A DNA stretch of 64,000 nucleotides, taken from NCBI GenBank assembly GCA_012931725.1, contig CM022951.1, positions 10,305,018 through 10,369,017 on the forward strand, given 5' to 3'. This DNA is from Litsea cubeba. Lineage: Eukaryota > Streptophyta > Magnoliopsida > Laurales > Lauraceae. The stretch's first letter is position 1; each line of letters opens with the position of its first letter. The notes under the pieces are model-generated. The model saw nothing but the letters and a program-made list of their open reading frames with translations. It was not told the DNA's origin and searched no databases. Below are positions 43,158-55,030 of this stretch, in pieces. The position numbers were made by a program, and so were the translations under genes.

Positions 43158-43755
43158 ATTGCCCCCTAGCTTCTGAGCTCGCGTAGAACGTCAGTGCCGT
43201 GAGGTCGGGAGCTATGTGCCGGGTCTCTGTAGGAGATCCTCTTTCGGCCCTGACTCGCTGTCGCTTTGGATGTTCGAGGTGATAAATGGCGTCCCCTATT
43301 CAATGCTGAAGACAGTTCGACGGCTCCACGTGTCGTCCCCTGGCTGGTTGTCTGTCTCTTCGAGGTCGTACGCGCCGTTTCGTCAGGGGCGCAATCAATT
43401 TTTGAAATGATTTGCGCGCCGCTTCAGGGAGGCGTAATAAATTTTCGAAATGATTCGCGCGAAATCCCAGGGGGGGGGGCGCCCCTTGGCACGCCCGATT
43501 AGGGTTTCTGTAAAAAAGGGGGGACTCTCTGCTATTTATAGGGCAGTTGAGGTCTGCTCCATCCTTCGTTTGCGATTCTGAATCAGAGGCGAGCGTCAGA
43601 AGAGGGAAGGCTACTGTGAGGGAGCTTCATCCGAGAAGTGGTGCGCTGCTGAGGTTGAGTCTCTTCGCTGTCCAGCGTCTTTGTTCTGCTTCCGTAAGTT
43701 CTTCCTGCTCTGCTTCTTCTTCTGCGGGTTTCTCTGCTTTTAGACTGGGATAGGA
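43158..43755 (+). promoter_or_regulatory. PPT of E3 and upstream region of its antisense gene
   Basis: 43158-43171 is the polypurine tract of the minus-strand element (reverse complement AGCTAGGGGGCAAT). The rest precedes the antisense start. CTATTTATAG near 43531-43540 lies about 215 bp before the ATG and looks like its TATA box. Two near copies of TTTTTGAAATGATTTGCGCG (about 43397 and 43440) lie upstream. Confidence 0.5.
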
Positions 43756-45859
43756 ATGGGGATTTACAACCACTGGTTAGAGAGCGAGGCAGCGATCGAG
43801 GGCTTTAGGTCGGCCTTTAGGATCCCTGCTGATGTCCAAGTCAGGGGTGCTGACCCCCATGGCTACAACCCTCGCGCCTTTCTGGGAGGCTGGATGCCTT
43901 TTCCGCTGGTGGCTGTGATAGAAGGCGGGGTCCGATTCCCCCTTCATCCGCTTCTCAGGAGGTGCCTTAGTCAGTGGCGTCTCTGCCCTTGCCAACTGCT
44001 GCCGAATGCCTTCAAGATCGTGATGGGCACGGTCAAGTTGAATGAGGTCCTGGGTACCGACTTCGGCGTCTTCGATCTTGAGGACGTCTATGACATATGC
44101 AGGTCCGGGGAATCTTATTATCTCCGGGCTAAGTCAGGCCGGGACGGCTTCGTCCGATACTTGGAGGATTCGAGCAAGTATGCCGGGGACGATCTTTTAT
44201 ACGTCTCTGGGAACTGGGAGTTCGGGGAGGCCGACACCGATAGAGGCTACCAGGTCCCTCGCCACTTCGGTACCATCCCAAGTAAACATCCTCCGTTTCT
44301 TTTCTTTTTTCATAAGTTTCTTTTTATTCTGCCGTGCTTATGCTTCTGATTGCTGCAGCTTTGAAGGAGAGGAGACGGGCTGCCAGATACATCTGGAAGA
44401 GGAACGATGCCTGGCTCCGTCTGGTGAAGCGGTACAGCGGTCACGACGGCAGGGCGGCTTGGTCGCTGCTAGGATATGAGCCGAAGTACCGCGGGTATCT
44501 GAGGGGCACCGTAGAGCCGATCCAGAGCGAAGGTGCCGGATCCGGGGTTGGTCAGGAGCAGGCCGTTCCGGAGGTCGCAGAGCCCTCGCGGGCGTCGTCT
44601 GAAGCTAGGGCAGCGTCTGGAATCCTAGCTTCCTTAGCTGAATCGAGACTTCCCCAGGTCTCAGGAAGGGAATCGAGTCAATCTACCCGATCTCCCTCGC
44701 CAGGATCCGAGATGAGGCACACCAGGCGTTTGTCCTTCGAGGATCTCGAGGCCTTGGCGCTTGGAGTAGAGGACGTCCGAGCCCCCGAGGAGCCGGTAGA
44801 TTCTCCGAGGCATCCGTCTCCGAGGGCTCGGGTGGCTTCTCCTGCAGAGGTGGCGGAGGTTGCCGTGCCCCCTAGCCCTGTTGACCTAGGGGTACGCTTG
44901 CCCCCAGCCGAGGTCGAGCAGGAGGAAACTCGGCCGCTGAAGATGCTGAGGACTGATGCGGGCCCTAGCTCGGCTGCTGCCTCGTTGCCGTCGGGGCCGC
45001 AGTTATGGGAGCCGAGCTTCATGCTCGGGCCGGGGAGGCCGATGACGGTGGAGGATAGCATTCTTCACAGGATCGATCTCCCGGTCCTCGAGGCCCTTGG
45101 GCGAGCCTGTGCCCTTCCCCGGGACATGGAGCGGCTGGATAAGTACAGCGATCAGAAGCTGATCTTGTCGATGCTGCAGTCCAACTTCGTGGTAAATCTT
45201 CATTTTCCTTTGCTAAACCAGCAATTTAGCGTCTGACGCTCTTTGGATCTAACACGTACGTTTTCTTCATTTGACAGGCGGCTCAGAAGTCCATGGCCGT
45301 TGCTGATAGGATCTGGAGGTACAGCGCGGACGCTGCCGAGCTGTCCGTGGAGAAGAACGGCCTGCAAGAGTCCCTGGACGCTGTGAGCCAGAAGTTGGCC
45401 AAGGTAGAAGAGGAATATGCGGCGAAGCTCGAGCAGGCCAGGGAGGAGGCTGAGGCGGAGAGGACTAAGTCGGCCGAACTCGAGGTCTCCATTTCGAAGA
45501 TGGGAGATGATTATGCGGCCCTGCTTCAAGCCAAGGCTAAGAGAGCGGACGAGGCCGAGGCGAAGCTTGAATCCGAGTCCAAGAGGGCGGATGAAGCCGA
45601 GGCTAAGCTCGAGTCCGAGTGCGATGCTGCATTCGATGATGCCAAAGCGCAGGTCACCGCCCACTACAAGGAAAGGGTTCTTGTGGTGAGGGATAAGGCT
45701 TGGGCGAAAGGGTGGCTTGCCGCACTGAAAGAGGTCGGGGTCTCGGAGGGCCACCGCTCCTTTCGGGAGCCGCCTCCGTACCCGCTTCCGGTGCCGAACT
45801 CTGCCCGTTCATCCGGCGAAGCCTCTGATGCCGCAGCTCGAGCAACTGACCGGTCATGA
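43756..45859 (+). CDS. Antisense three-exon gene of E3 (Transposase_28-type protein with coiled coil)
   Basis: ATG at 43756. Exons: 43756-44281 (526 nt), 44359-45191 (833 nt), 45278-45859 (582 nt). Introns are GTAAAC..GCAG and GTAAAT..ACAG, phases 1 and 0. The total is 1941 nt, about 646 residues, with no stop. Exon 1 has GWMPFPLVAVIEGGVRFPLH and KIVMGTVKLNEVLGT. Exon 2 begins LKERRRAARYIWKR, then GRAAWSLLGYEPKYRG and a Ser/Pro-rich stretch. Exon 3 is a coiled coil with two or three SKRADEAEAKLESE-type repeats, ending near KGWLAALKEVGVSEG. By eye only about half of the residues match E1, although pol of the two elements is nearly identical. Confidence 0.87.
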
Positions 45860-46904
45860 CCTCGGGACATCGGGACCTTGGGATTTTTGCTTCTTTGCTT
45901 TATGCTTTGTAATTTTCTTCGATTTGTATTTGCTGAAACTTTAATACAAATGAAGGTTTTCTGAAATACTCGTGCTTTTCTCTTTTAAGCTTGAGTTCTT
46001 CGATTGCTTGAGTTCGGTAGAGTGCTCCCTTAAGATCTTTTTTGGTATTTGCGCTGATACTTCGTATCTTGGGTGATCTTCATTGGTATTCGCGCTGATC
46101 CTCCGTATCTTAGGTGATCTTGAATAGCAATGAACATGGTGGCGCGGCAGACGAGGGAGTCTGACGGATGTCTCCACGTGGCGCCATAGGGTTCGCTGGT
46201 CAATAGTCGCGCCTTTCCAACATCGCGTGGGAGACTTCGCCCCATAACTCCTTTTTGGAGACTGGGCCTTCTTCCATCCTATAAATAGGGGGAACAGGCT
46301 CGCCATGGGAGAAGGAAAGAACATAGGAGCCATGTCTGGGAGGTGCCTGAGATTGCTTGATCCGGGGGAAAACCCTGCGCCGTTGGACGGCTGCCCCCAA
46401 GGGGGGAAGGCTGTCGTGGCCTGCGCGCTCTCTGAAGGAACTCCCCGTGGGCCACGCGCTCTCTGAACGTGGGTCCATGGGCACTGGCCCTTGGCCAGAC
46501 AGAGTGAGGATGCGCTGCGAGGGGAAGGTGGCGCATTCTCGTCCAACACGACCCCGTGCGCCCGTCGTACGGCAGGCGGGTTGAAGCTCTGCTGGACCTG
46601 GGGTTCGTCGATGGAGAGAAGAAGAGAAAGAGGGGCGGTGGTGCCCGCTGCACTTCTCGTCCGACAAAGTCCGAGGAGTGAGTGAAGATCAGAGTCTCCC
46701 AGTCTTTGCTTCATTTCCTGTTTTTAGAGGAGTGTGACCCTCCTTTCTGTATTTCGCTTTCTGTTCTGTATTTCTTGTAATGAAGCAATTTGCAATGGAT
46801 AAAATGGAATTCTCTGATTACCTAAACTGCGTACAGTGCTTCTGAGTTCTTTCTCATTACTTTACGCTGTTTTAGTATGTTTGGGTTTTTTGTTTGAATG
46901 CTGG
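45860..46904 (+). other. E3 region between antisense gene and pol, with TATA-bearing unit
   Basis: Just after the antisense stop, a T-rich 3' end with tttaatacaaatgaagg (45940) may be its poly(A) region. Next comes the block also found in E1: TATA box TATAAATAG (46280-46288, + strand), a GCGCTCTCTGAA word given twice (near 46427 and 46454), and a possible 3' end near 46777-46806 (gtaatgaagcaatttgc). Short ORFs from the ATG at 46331 differ in frame from E1, so the unit looks non-coding. Confidence 0.5.
46280..46288 (+). promoter_or_regulatory. TATA box of the conserved antisense unit in E3
   Basis: TATAAATAG in the context CATCCTATAAATAGGGGG. It matches the minus-strand box of E1 at 9292-9284 in sequence and in place relative to pol and the antisense gene. 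Confidence 0.5.
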
Positions 46905-47029
46905 CACTGACCTCGGCCGAAAGGGCTGGCTTTGACCGAGACGAGCTGCATTGTGCCGAAGCGGAGTCATCATCCCACTGATCTCGGCCGCTTGGGCATG
47001 AGCTTGGCAATGATTTTTGAGGGGTGTAG

Positions 47030-47640
47030 AAACCCTGATCTTTGGAATCCGGCCGAGTGTCTGAACTCGAGGCCCTCTCCATAGCCCAAGGGTAGGAGCT
47101 TTAGGAATCGACCGAGCCCGGACTCGAGATCTCTTCCAGGGCGGTGGGCCCAATCTCGGCTGAGTGAGAACTCGAAGCCTCTCCATAGCCCAAGGCTAGG
47201 AGCTTTAGGAAGCGACCGAGTCGGGACTCGAGGTCTTCTTCCAGGGCGGTGGGCCCATGTGTCCAAGACACGGGATTTTAGGAAAGGCTGAGTGTAGGAA
47301 CTCTTCTATGCCGTTTCTAAGGCGTCGAGCCTGTGTGTCCAAGACACGGGATTTTAGGAAAGGCTGAGTGTAGGAACTCTTTTATGCCGTTTCCAAGGCG
47401 TTGAGCCTGTGTGTCCAAGACACGGGATTTTAGGAAAGGCTGAGTGTAGGAACTCTTTTATGCCGTTTCCAAGGCGTTGAGCCTGTGTGTCCAAGACACG
47501 GGATTTTAGGAAAGGCTGAGTGTAGGAACTCTTTTATGCCGTTTCCAAGGCGTTGAGCCTGTGTGTCCAAGACACGGGATTTTAGGAAAGGCTGAGTGTA
47601 GGAACTCGAAGCCATTTCCAAGGCGTTGAGCCTGTGTTGC
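47030..47640 (-). repeat. Tandem arrays of E3 (about 104-bp and 76-bp units)
   Basis: Two units of about 104 bp (CTCTCCATAGCC at 47075 and 47179) resemble the E1 106-bp unit. Then 76-bp units follow (CTGTGTGTCC at 47331, 47407, 47483, 47559). The reverse-complement core CCTGGAAGAAGACCTCGAGT / TTCCTAAA links them to E1, E2 and E4. Confidence 0.9.
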
Positions 47641-47713
47641 CGGAGTCGACCGGGGAGACAGATTGATGACAAGGCAAGAGCTGCTTTTATTGATTCTGAA
47701 GTTCATTACATCT

Positions 47714-50700
47714 TTAGAAATAGAATTTCTTCAAGTGGGACGCATTCCACGGTCTCGGCAATGGCTTGCCATCCAAGTCCTCGAGCTTGTAGGCTGACTT
47801 TCCTGCCAGTGAAACTACTCTGAACGGGCCGTGCCAGTTCGGGGCAAGCTTCCCCTCATTTGGTTCTCTGTCAGCTGGCAGGGTCTTCTTTAAAACGAGC
47901 TCTCCCGTGGTGAACCTTCTTTCCTTGACATTTTGATTGTATGCCCTGGCTAACCGTTGCTGATAGTCGGTTAGTCTCAGGGCTGCTGCTTCTCGTCGTT
48001 CGTCCGCCAGCTCCAGCTCCATCGCCAGGTTCGCCTCATTCCGACCTTGGTCGACCAGCTCTGTCCTCAGGGTAGGAAGGCCGATTTCCAGGGGAATGAC
48101 CGCTTCCATCCCGTAGGCCAGAGAAAATGGTGTCGCCGAGGTGGACCTCCTTGGAGTTGTTCTGTAAGCCCATAGCACGCTCGGAAGCTATTCTGTCCAT
48201 CTGCCCTTTGCCTTGTCCAGTCGCTTCTTCAGGCCGTCCAGGATAACTTTGTTGGAGATTTCTGCCTGGCCGTTACTCTGCGGATATGCCGGGGTGGAGT
48301 AATGGTTTCTGATGCCATGTTCTTGGCAGAAATCCCTGAAGGATTTGGAATCGAACTGAGTTCCGTTATCCGAGATCAGGGTCCGAGGGATGCCGAACCT
48401 TGTGAGGATGTTTTTCCAGACGAAGTTCCTGGAGTCCCTGTCCGTGATGGAAGACAATGGTTCAGCCTCTATCCACTTGGTGAAGTAGTCCGTAGCCACT
48501 ATCAGCCATCTTTTGTTCCCTGGAGCTAGGTGAAGGGGCCCCACAATGTCCAGGCCCCATTGAGCGAAGGGCCATGGACTGGAGAGGGGACTCAGGTCCT
48601 GCGCTGGCTGATGGAGGGAGTGGGAGAACTTCTGGCATTTCTCGCATTTTCTGGCGTAGACCTGGGCGTCCTTTTGCATGTAGGGCCACCAGTAACCCTG
48701 ACTGATTGCTCTGTAGGCCAACGACCGACCTCCAATATGGCTGCCGCAGATTCCCTCATGGATCTCGTACAGGAAGTCGTCCACCTTGGACGGGTGGACG
48801 CATTGGAGGTACGGACCCGTGAAGGACTTCCTGTAGAGTTTGCCTTCTGGAGAGAGCCAAAACCGGGCTGCCTTGAGCCTGATCTTGTGGGCTTCCGTCT
48901 TGTCTTCGGGGAGCTGGTCATCCTTCAAGTAGGCGACGATTGGGTCCATCCAGCTGGGGCCGAGGTCAGCACAAAGGACAAGCCGAGATGAATGTAGCTC
49001 TAGACTTGACCTTGATACTGACCCGACCTCGATGGTCCTCTTCTTTCCTGCTTCGACAGCGGAGGCCAGGTTTGCAAGCGCATCTGCATGCGTGTTGGTG
49101 TCTCGGGATATTTGCCTGACCTCGGCTTTCTGGAATTGGGAGAGTAGCTTTTTCGCCAGGGCTAAGTAGGCCGCCATCCTGTCGTCCCTGGCCTGGTAGT
49201 CTCCAGCGAGCTGGCTAGTTACCAGTTGAGAGTCGCTGAAGATTTCCAGGTGCTGGGCTCCGGGGATTCGGGCGCTGTTCAACCCTGCAATCAGTGCTTC
49301 GTACTCTGCCTCATTGTTCGTCGCTTTGAAGTCGAGGGTGAAAGCCTGCTCTATGACCAGTCCCTCTGGCGATTGGAGAACTACGCCGACGCCAGCTTTC
49401 TTGGAGGTGGACGACCCGTCGACAAAGATCCTCCATGCCGAGGTGGGAGACTGCTGGACTTCTGTTTCTACTGGCTCTTGCCCTGTGCCCCTCAGTGCCG
49501 TGCCGAGCTGGGTCGGAGCCGGGTTGGGGCAGGCGAATTCGACTATGAAGTCTGCCAGGATCTGGGCTTTGATTGCAGTTCGGGGACGGTACTGAATGTC
49601 ATACTGCCCCAGTTCAACTGCCCATTTCGATATGCGTCCTGAAAAATCAGCTTTCTTGAACAATGACCGGAGTGGATGCTCCGTGACCACCACAATAGTG
49701 TGGGACTGAAAATAATGGGAGAGCTTGCGGGAGGCGGTAATGAGAGCCAACGCAAGCTTCTCCAACAGGAGGTACCTGGTCTCAGCATCGAGCAGTGTTT
49801 TGCTCGTGTAATAGATCGGCTTTTGAACTCCCTCGTCCTCCCTGATGAGGACGGAGCTCACTGCGTGATCCGAGACCGCAAGGTACAAGTACAGAATCTC
49901 CCCCCGAGTTGGGGTAGAGAGTAATGGTGGTGACATCAAATAAGTTTTGAGTGCGGCCAATGCCTGGTCGCACTCGGGGGTCCATTGGAACTTCAAGTTT
50001 TTTCTAAGAAGCTGGAAGAAAGGCTTGCACTTATCTGATGATCGGCTGATGAAGCGATTAAGTGCGGCGGCCATTCCTGTGAGCCTCTGAACGTCTTTCG
50101 TGGTGGAGGGACTCTGGATGCCCTGGATGGCAGTGATCTGGTCCGGATTGGCTTCTATCCCCCTCCGCGTCACCAAGCTGCCGAGGAACTTGCCAGAGGC
50201 TACGCCGAAGGCGCATTTGGAAGCGTTTAGCTTGAGCTTGTAGGCGCGAAGGATGGCGAAGACTTCGCCGAGATCCGTCAGATGGTCGCTGGAGCGCACA
50301 GATTTGACGACCATGTCGTCGATGTATACCTCCACCGATCGGCCGAGCTGGGCCTGGAACATCTTCGTGACGAGGCGCTGATAGGTCGCCCCTGCGTTCT
50401 TCAGCCCGAAGGGCATTACCTTATAGCAGTAAGTGCCGCGGGGGGTGATGAACGACGTCTTCTCCTCGTCGGGCTCGTAGAGCGGGATCTGATGATAGCC
50501 TCGGTAGGCGTCAAGGAAGCTCATTCGGTCGTGACCAGAGGTGGCGTCGATCAGTTGGTCAATCTTTGGGAGGGGGAAGCTGTCCTTAGGGCAAGCCCTG
50601 TTCAGGTCGGTGAAGTCCACGCACACCCTCCACTTCTCAGTTTTCTTCTTGACGACCACCGTGTTGGCCAGCCATACCGGGTACTGCACTTCCCGAATGG

Positions 50701-53466
50701 CCCCTGCTTTTAGCAAGTTGTCGACCTCTTCGACGACCGCATCTGTCTGCTGTAGCCCGGTCCTGCGGGCCCTCTGTACTATCGGTTTGTGGTCAGGGTC
50801 GACGTTGAGCTTGTGGCACATGACCTCAGGGTCGACCCCGGGCATTTCACTTGGGTTCCAAGCGAAGACGTCCACATTCTGCATCAAGAACCGTGAGAGT
50901 TCGGCCCTTTCTTCGTCCGACAGCTGGGTGCCGATCAGGAAGAACCGGTCTGGATCTGCCGGATCCAGTCTGACCTCGGCCAGGTCCTCGATGCTTTTCT
51001 TCTCAGGGTCCCGGCCGATCTCATCGAGGCCTTTCTCGAACTCGGCCAGGTTGACGCGCTCTGGCTTCTTCACGGCCGGGACTGCGGCCAGCATGCACTG
51101 CCTGGCTTGCTGCTGGTCTCCCTTTACTGTGATTACTTCCATCTTACCTTCCTCGTTCTCATGGACGAACTTCAGCTTTTGGTGGAAGGAAGATGGAACT
51201 GCCTCTAGCTTGTGGAGCCACGTTCTACCCAGAATGGCATTGTAGGGAGAAGGGGCGTCCACAACCAGAAAGTCGGCCGACACGGAGGCTCCGCCAACTT
51301 GGGTTTCCAAGGTGATTCTACCCTTGGGGTAGACTGGTGTAGCGGACAACCCTAGCAGAGGTGCACGGACCTCCGTGAGGTCTGCTTCGGAGAGCTTCAT
51401 CCTCTTGAAGCAGTCGTAGTAGAGGACCTCGGAGGAGCTGCCGGAGTCGACGAGGATCCTCTTTACGGTGAAGTCTCTCAGCTTCATGGTGAGGAGCAGG
51501 GGGTCGTTGTGAGGGACCTGGACTCCCTCCAGATCTCGATCCGAGAACGAGATGGCTGGTCTGTCGCGGCGGGCTTTCTTGGATGCCGGGGCGAGGTCGG
51601 CTTTCATTACTTCTTTCTCGTGCGAAGCCCGCCTGGCTTCGGCACGGGTCTGAGAGCTTCCTCGGGATGAGGAAGCGGGAGCTGAGGACGCCAGATGGAT
51701 CACGTTGATGATCTTCTCTGAGTCCTCGCTCTCTGGAGCTTGGGCTGCGCTCTGGTGGATCCGGCCCTCGCTGCCGCCGGCATCTCCTTCCTTGATGAAC
51801 TCTGGGATGTGGCCCTCTTTGGCCAGCTTTTCCAGATACCACTGCAAAGTCCTGCATTCTTCGGTCCTGTGCCCGTTGCCCTTATGGAAGGAGCAGTAGT
51901 GCTTGCTTCGGGCTCCTTCGGTGGGTTCATTCTTCAGGGGCGGAGGATACTTGAAGAATGGCTTGGATTTGATTTTGGCCAGGATGCGGTAGATCGGCTC
52001 CTTGAAGACGACGTTGACGCTCTGGCTGGCGCTGGAGGGAGGTCTGGGCTTCCAATTGCCCCCAGACCTGGACGACGAAGGCTTCGTCGCACTAGCGGCC
52101 CAGTCCCGCTTGGGCTCCTGCTTCTGGGAAGATCTCCCGCCTCTTTGCCGAGGTTGGCTGTCTTTCTGCTCGGGCTCCGGATGCCCGTCGCGATCCTTAG
52201 CTCGGATCTCGTCTTCCTCCCGGGCGATGAAGCGCTTCACCCGGGACATCAATTCTGTCATGGACTCTGGGGTATCCCCGGCCAAGTCCTTCCGCACGTC
52301 GATGCCGGGGATCAGGGCATGCTGGAAGGCGTAGATGGCTATCGCCTCTCTCGCGTCTTCGATCTGGCTGTAGATCGCCCAGAATCGGTGGGTGAACTTG
52401 GCGAGGGTTTCGCCCTGCTTCATTCTCAGGGCGATGAGGTCCCCTTCCTTCTTGGGGACGACGGCGTAGGCCTGGAACTTCTTCAGGAAGGAGAGCTAGA
52501 GCTCCTTCCAACTGGAAACTGACTGCTCTGGAAGGGAGCAGAACCACTTCAGGGGGAGGTCACCCAAACTGGAGGAGAAGATCTTGCAGTTTAGATGACC
52601 CTCGTTTCCCAGATGGACATCTTCTGGGAGAAGTGTCGGAGGTGCGCAGATGGATCGGACAGTCCGTCGTAGGGGATGAACCGCGGGACGGAGAACTTCT
52701 TGGGCAAGGGGGTGTGCTCGATTTCTTTTGTGAAGGGAGAGCCCCCGAGATCAGTGTGACCACAGAGCTGCTTCTGGTCCCGCATGTCCAAGTTGCGCTG
52801 GAGAGCCAATCTGACGCGCTTGTCAAATCGCTCTTGCTCGTCATCCTTCTCTGGAGTCTGAGCTCGGGTCTTCCTCTTGGGACGGCTCGGGCTACGACGG
52901 CTATGGGTTCGGCCGCCTCGGCTGCGGTGACTTCGGCTGTTGCTTGAGCCTTCGTCATGGATCTGGCTCCGTTTCTGGTGGGCCGGATGATGTCTGAGTT
53001 CCTCACGGGGAGGCTGGGCTGCCTTGCTGGGAGCGTCCTTCTTTTTCCCTTGAGGCTCCGAGACCTCCCTCAAGGAGGCAGTTTGCACTGCCTTCAGCTG
53101 CTGCTGAAGCTCGCGAATCATTCGTTCTTGCTTCTGGAGTTGCTTCTGGAGGAGGGTAGCTTCAGGAACCTCCCCAGGGGGTTGAGCGTGGCGCGTTTCT
53201 CCTACGGCCACGGCTTTGCCCTTCTGGGGACGCTCGTGCTGACGATCCTCGCGTCCGGGTGGCGCGACTTCTTCCGGTGAGATCGAGGCCTCGAGTCCCT
53301 CTTGGAATGGGAACTCGATAAAGAGCTGAGAGCCTAAACGGCCCTCGCCTGCAGTCGTGCCATGCACCGTGTGGGGGCGTCCTTGAGGAGGGACGTCCGC
53401 TGGCGGTGGTGGCAGCTTGGGCGCTGCTCTTGAGGATTCTACGCCCTTCTTAGCTTTCGGAGGCAT
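47714..53466 (-). pseudogene. Gag-pol polyprotein of E3 (Tat lineage), one frameshift and two stops
   Basis: The start at 53466 (MPPKAKKGVESS) leads a gag frame to about 52605, where one base fewer than in E1 shifts the frame. A TAG at 52498-52496 (Gln in E1) also interrupts gag. From 52423 a single frame of about 1,400 codons covers the end of the gag core, the knuckle (HYCSFHKGNGHRTEEC), protease (VDSGSSSEVLYY), RT with YIDDMVVKS, the Ty3 RNase H, the second RNase H (FVDGSSTSKK), and integrase with the HHCC finger and DDE residues. A TAG at 48190-48188 (Glu in E1) cuts the integrase tail (48178-47714, GPFRVVSLAGKS). With only three lesions, this copy was active recently. Confidence 0.95.
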
Positions 53467-53543
53467 GGCTTCTGAGAGGTTGAGGTGAAGAAGGATTGTT
53501 TGGAAAGATTAGGAGAAGGTTGGGAAGGCTGGGATATTTCTTC

Positions 53544-53561
53544 CCCACAGACGGCGCCAAT
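53544..53561 (-). other. Primer binding site of E3
   Basis: In element sense, ATTGGCGCCGTCTGTGGG follows the LTR end at 53562, as in E1. It is taken as a tRNA-Asp-like primer site. Confidence 0.65.
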
Positions 53562-54528
53562 TGTAGGTGCAGAAAATTATGACCCACAATAAGAGGGTGC
53601 CTTACAGGACTTATCCGTGAAGATGATGGTGTCTGGGATGTCTGGATGCCGTCCGAGAGCCTGAAAAGGAGTAGCAAACGGTCAGAGGACCCTGGCCTGA
53701 GCGGCGCAAGGCTCTCCGATGCCAAAGTCAGTATGGGAACTGGAACGATGGAAGGAGAGGGAGAAGAGAGACAGAGTAAGGGCTTTGTCAATGGAAAATG
53801 TGCGTACCTTGATGGTGTTTGAAGGTCTATTTATAGAGGAATGGATTGTATCTCTCAGAGAATATCTGGGTGTGGGTCCCATGATTTGACTGGGAAGTCA
53901 TGATCAGCCCACAAAGTAATAAATGCGGTCTAATCCGGCCCACTCAGCATTTAATGCCAGTCGGGTCAGCCCACATTGCATTAAATGCATGTCTTGTTGG
54001 GCCAGATTGTGTTGGGCGCCTTTGGCGGTAGGAGTACCAGCGGATCTGCCCTCGGGCCTTGCCCTGATGTGGCTTCAGCCGCTGGATGCTGCCATGTGGC
54101 GATCTGGCGAAGATAGTGGGCGGCTGGATGTCGTGTCTGTCCCACTAGATCGTGACCCTATCCTTCCACGTGTCTGGTGACGTGGGGGATGAGGGGCCCA
54201 GGCGAAAGTTCTTTCTCGCTTCGGCTACTGTTCTGGCTCCTTCAGCCGAGGTGGCTTTAGCCGAGGTAGGGTTATCTGCGGAGATAGCGTCCGGGGTGGC
54301 CTTGCCGATGTGGACTCTTTGCCGAGACGATGCCCGAGGTGGTCCAGTTCGGCGCTTGTGGCCTGGAGATGTATGATGTCGGCCAAGGCCTCTGTCCTGG
54401 TAGCCGGGATGAGATCGGTGCCACGTGGATGGCACGCGGATGGCACGCGGATGGCACGTGAGAATGTTTAGCCCCGTCTGATGGCTGTGATTAGCTTAAT
54501 CCTGCAGCTCTGGAAATTTCCCCACATA
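53562..54528 (-). repeat. E3 5' LTR (element sense)
   Basis: 967 bp. The differences from the 3' LTR that I see are a g/a change at about 54207 and the terminal CCCCACATA instead of CCCCACACA (54520-54528). It is followed on the right by atttt and then the palindrome. Confidence 0.92.
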
Positions 54529-54532
54529 ATTT

Positions 54533-55030
54533 TGTAGGAGGGTATCCGAGCTGAGGAGGTAACCGCTTGGGAGTCGCACAGCTGGACCCTCTACAGGGGA
54601 TAGGCGGAGCCCAGGGCCCCGCGCCTATTGTATACACTCGGGCTGTAACCTTGTGGCTGTAACCCTTGTGCGTTTGTCCCGGGCAGGAGCGTGTCACGTA
54701 CCCAGGGGCCTCCCCAGGTTTCGAACCCGAGACCTCCTGTATAAAGGATAATCTGGGTGAAACCTGGTACCACTTGGGCTAGTAGCTCAAGTGGTACCAG
54801 GTTTCACCCAGATTATCCTTTATACAGGAGGTCTCGGGTTCGAAACCTGGGGAGGCCCCTGGGTACGTGACACGCTCCTGCCCGGGACAAACGCACAAGG
54901 GTTACAGCCAAAGGTTACAGCCCGAGTGTATACAATAGGCGCGGGGCCCTGGGCTCCGCCTATCCCCTGTAGAGGGTCCAGCTGTGCGACTCCCAAGCGG
55001 TTACCTCCTCAGCTCGGATACCCTCCTACA
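54533..55030. repeat. 498-bp near-perfect palindrome of two head-to-head SINE-like units
   Basis: The arms 54533-54776 (244 bp) and 54788-55030 (243 bp) are reverse complements with a single one-base length difference (near 54653), around an 11-nt loop. Read outward from the centre, each arm has a Pol III A-box-like TAGCTCAAGTGG (54784-54795 on the right arm) and a B-box GGTTCGAAACC (54837-54847). This is as in a tRNA-derived SINE, here in head-to-head pairs. Outer ends are TGTAGGAGGG / CCCTCCTACA. It sits between the E3 LTR and the ataac expected as the E3 TSD. Confidence 0.9.

Larger units (their letters stand above)
42191..54528 (-). mobile_element. E3: Tat-lineage LTR retrotransposon, reverse orientation, youngest copy
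   Basis: 12.3 kb. LTRs are 54528-53562 (5' in element sense) and 43157-42191 (3'), each 967 bp and almost identical; I find about two differences. Order in element sense: LTR, PBS, gag-pol (53466-47714), tandem array, TATA-bearing segment, antisense gene (on the + strand, 43756-45859), PPT, LTR. The left flank ataac (42186-42190) recurs at 55031-55035, beyond the palindrome, not right next to the LTR. Gag-pol has one frameshift and two stops. Confidence 0.93.

Noticed and set aside
46331..46465. Conserved small protein from the TATA unit of E1/E3
   Set aside because: A one-base difference in the G-run near the middle shifts the frame between the two copies, and the reading stops early in E3.
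42191..54528. E3 flanked by a simple adjacent 5-bp TSD
   Set aside because: The bases right of the LTR (atttt) do not match ataac on the left. The matching ataac is found only beyond the palindrome.
54533..55030. A functional tRNA gene at the TAGCTC...GGTTCGAA segment
   Set aside because: A- and B-box-like words are present, but no cloverleaf with acceptor stem and anticodon arm can be drawn, and the body continues for over 200 bp as in SINEs.
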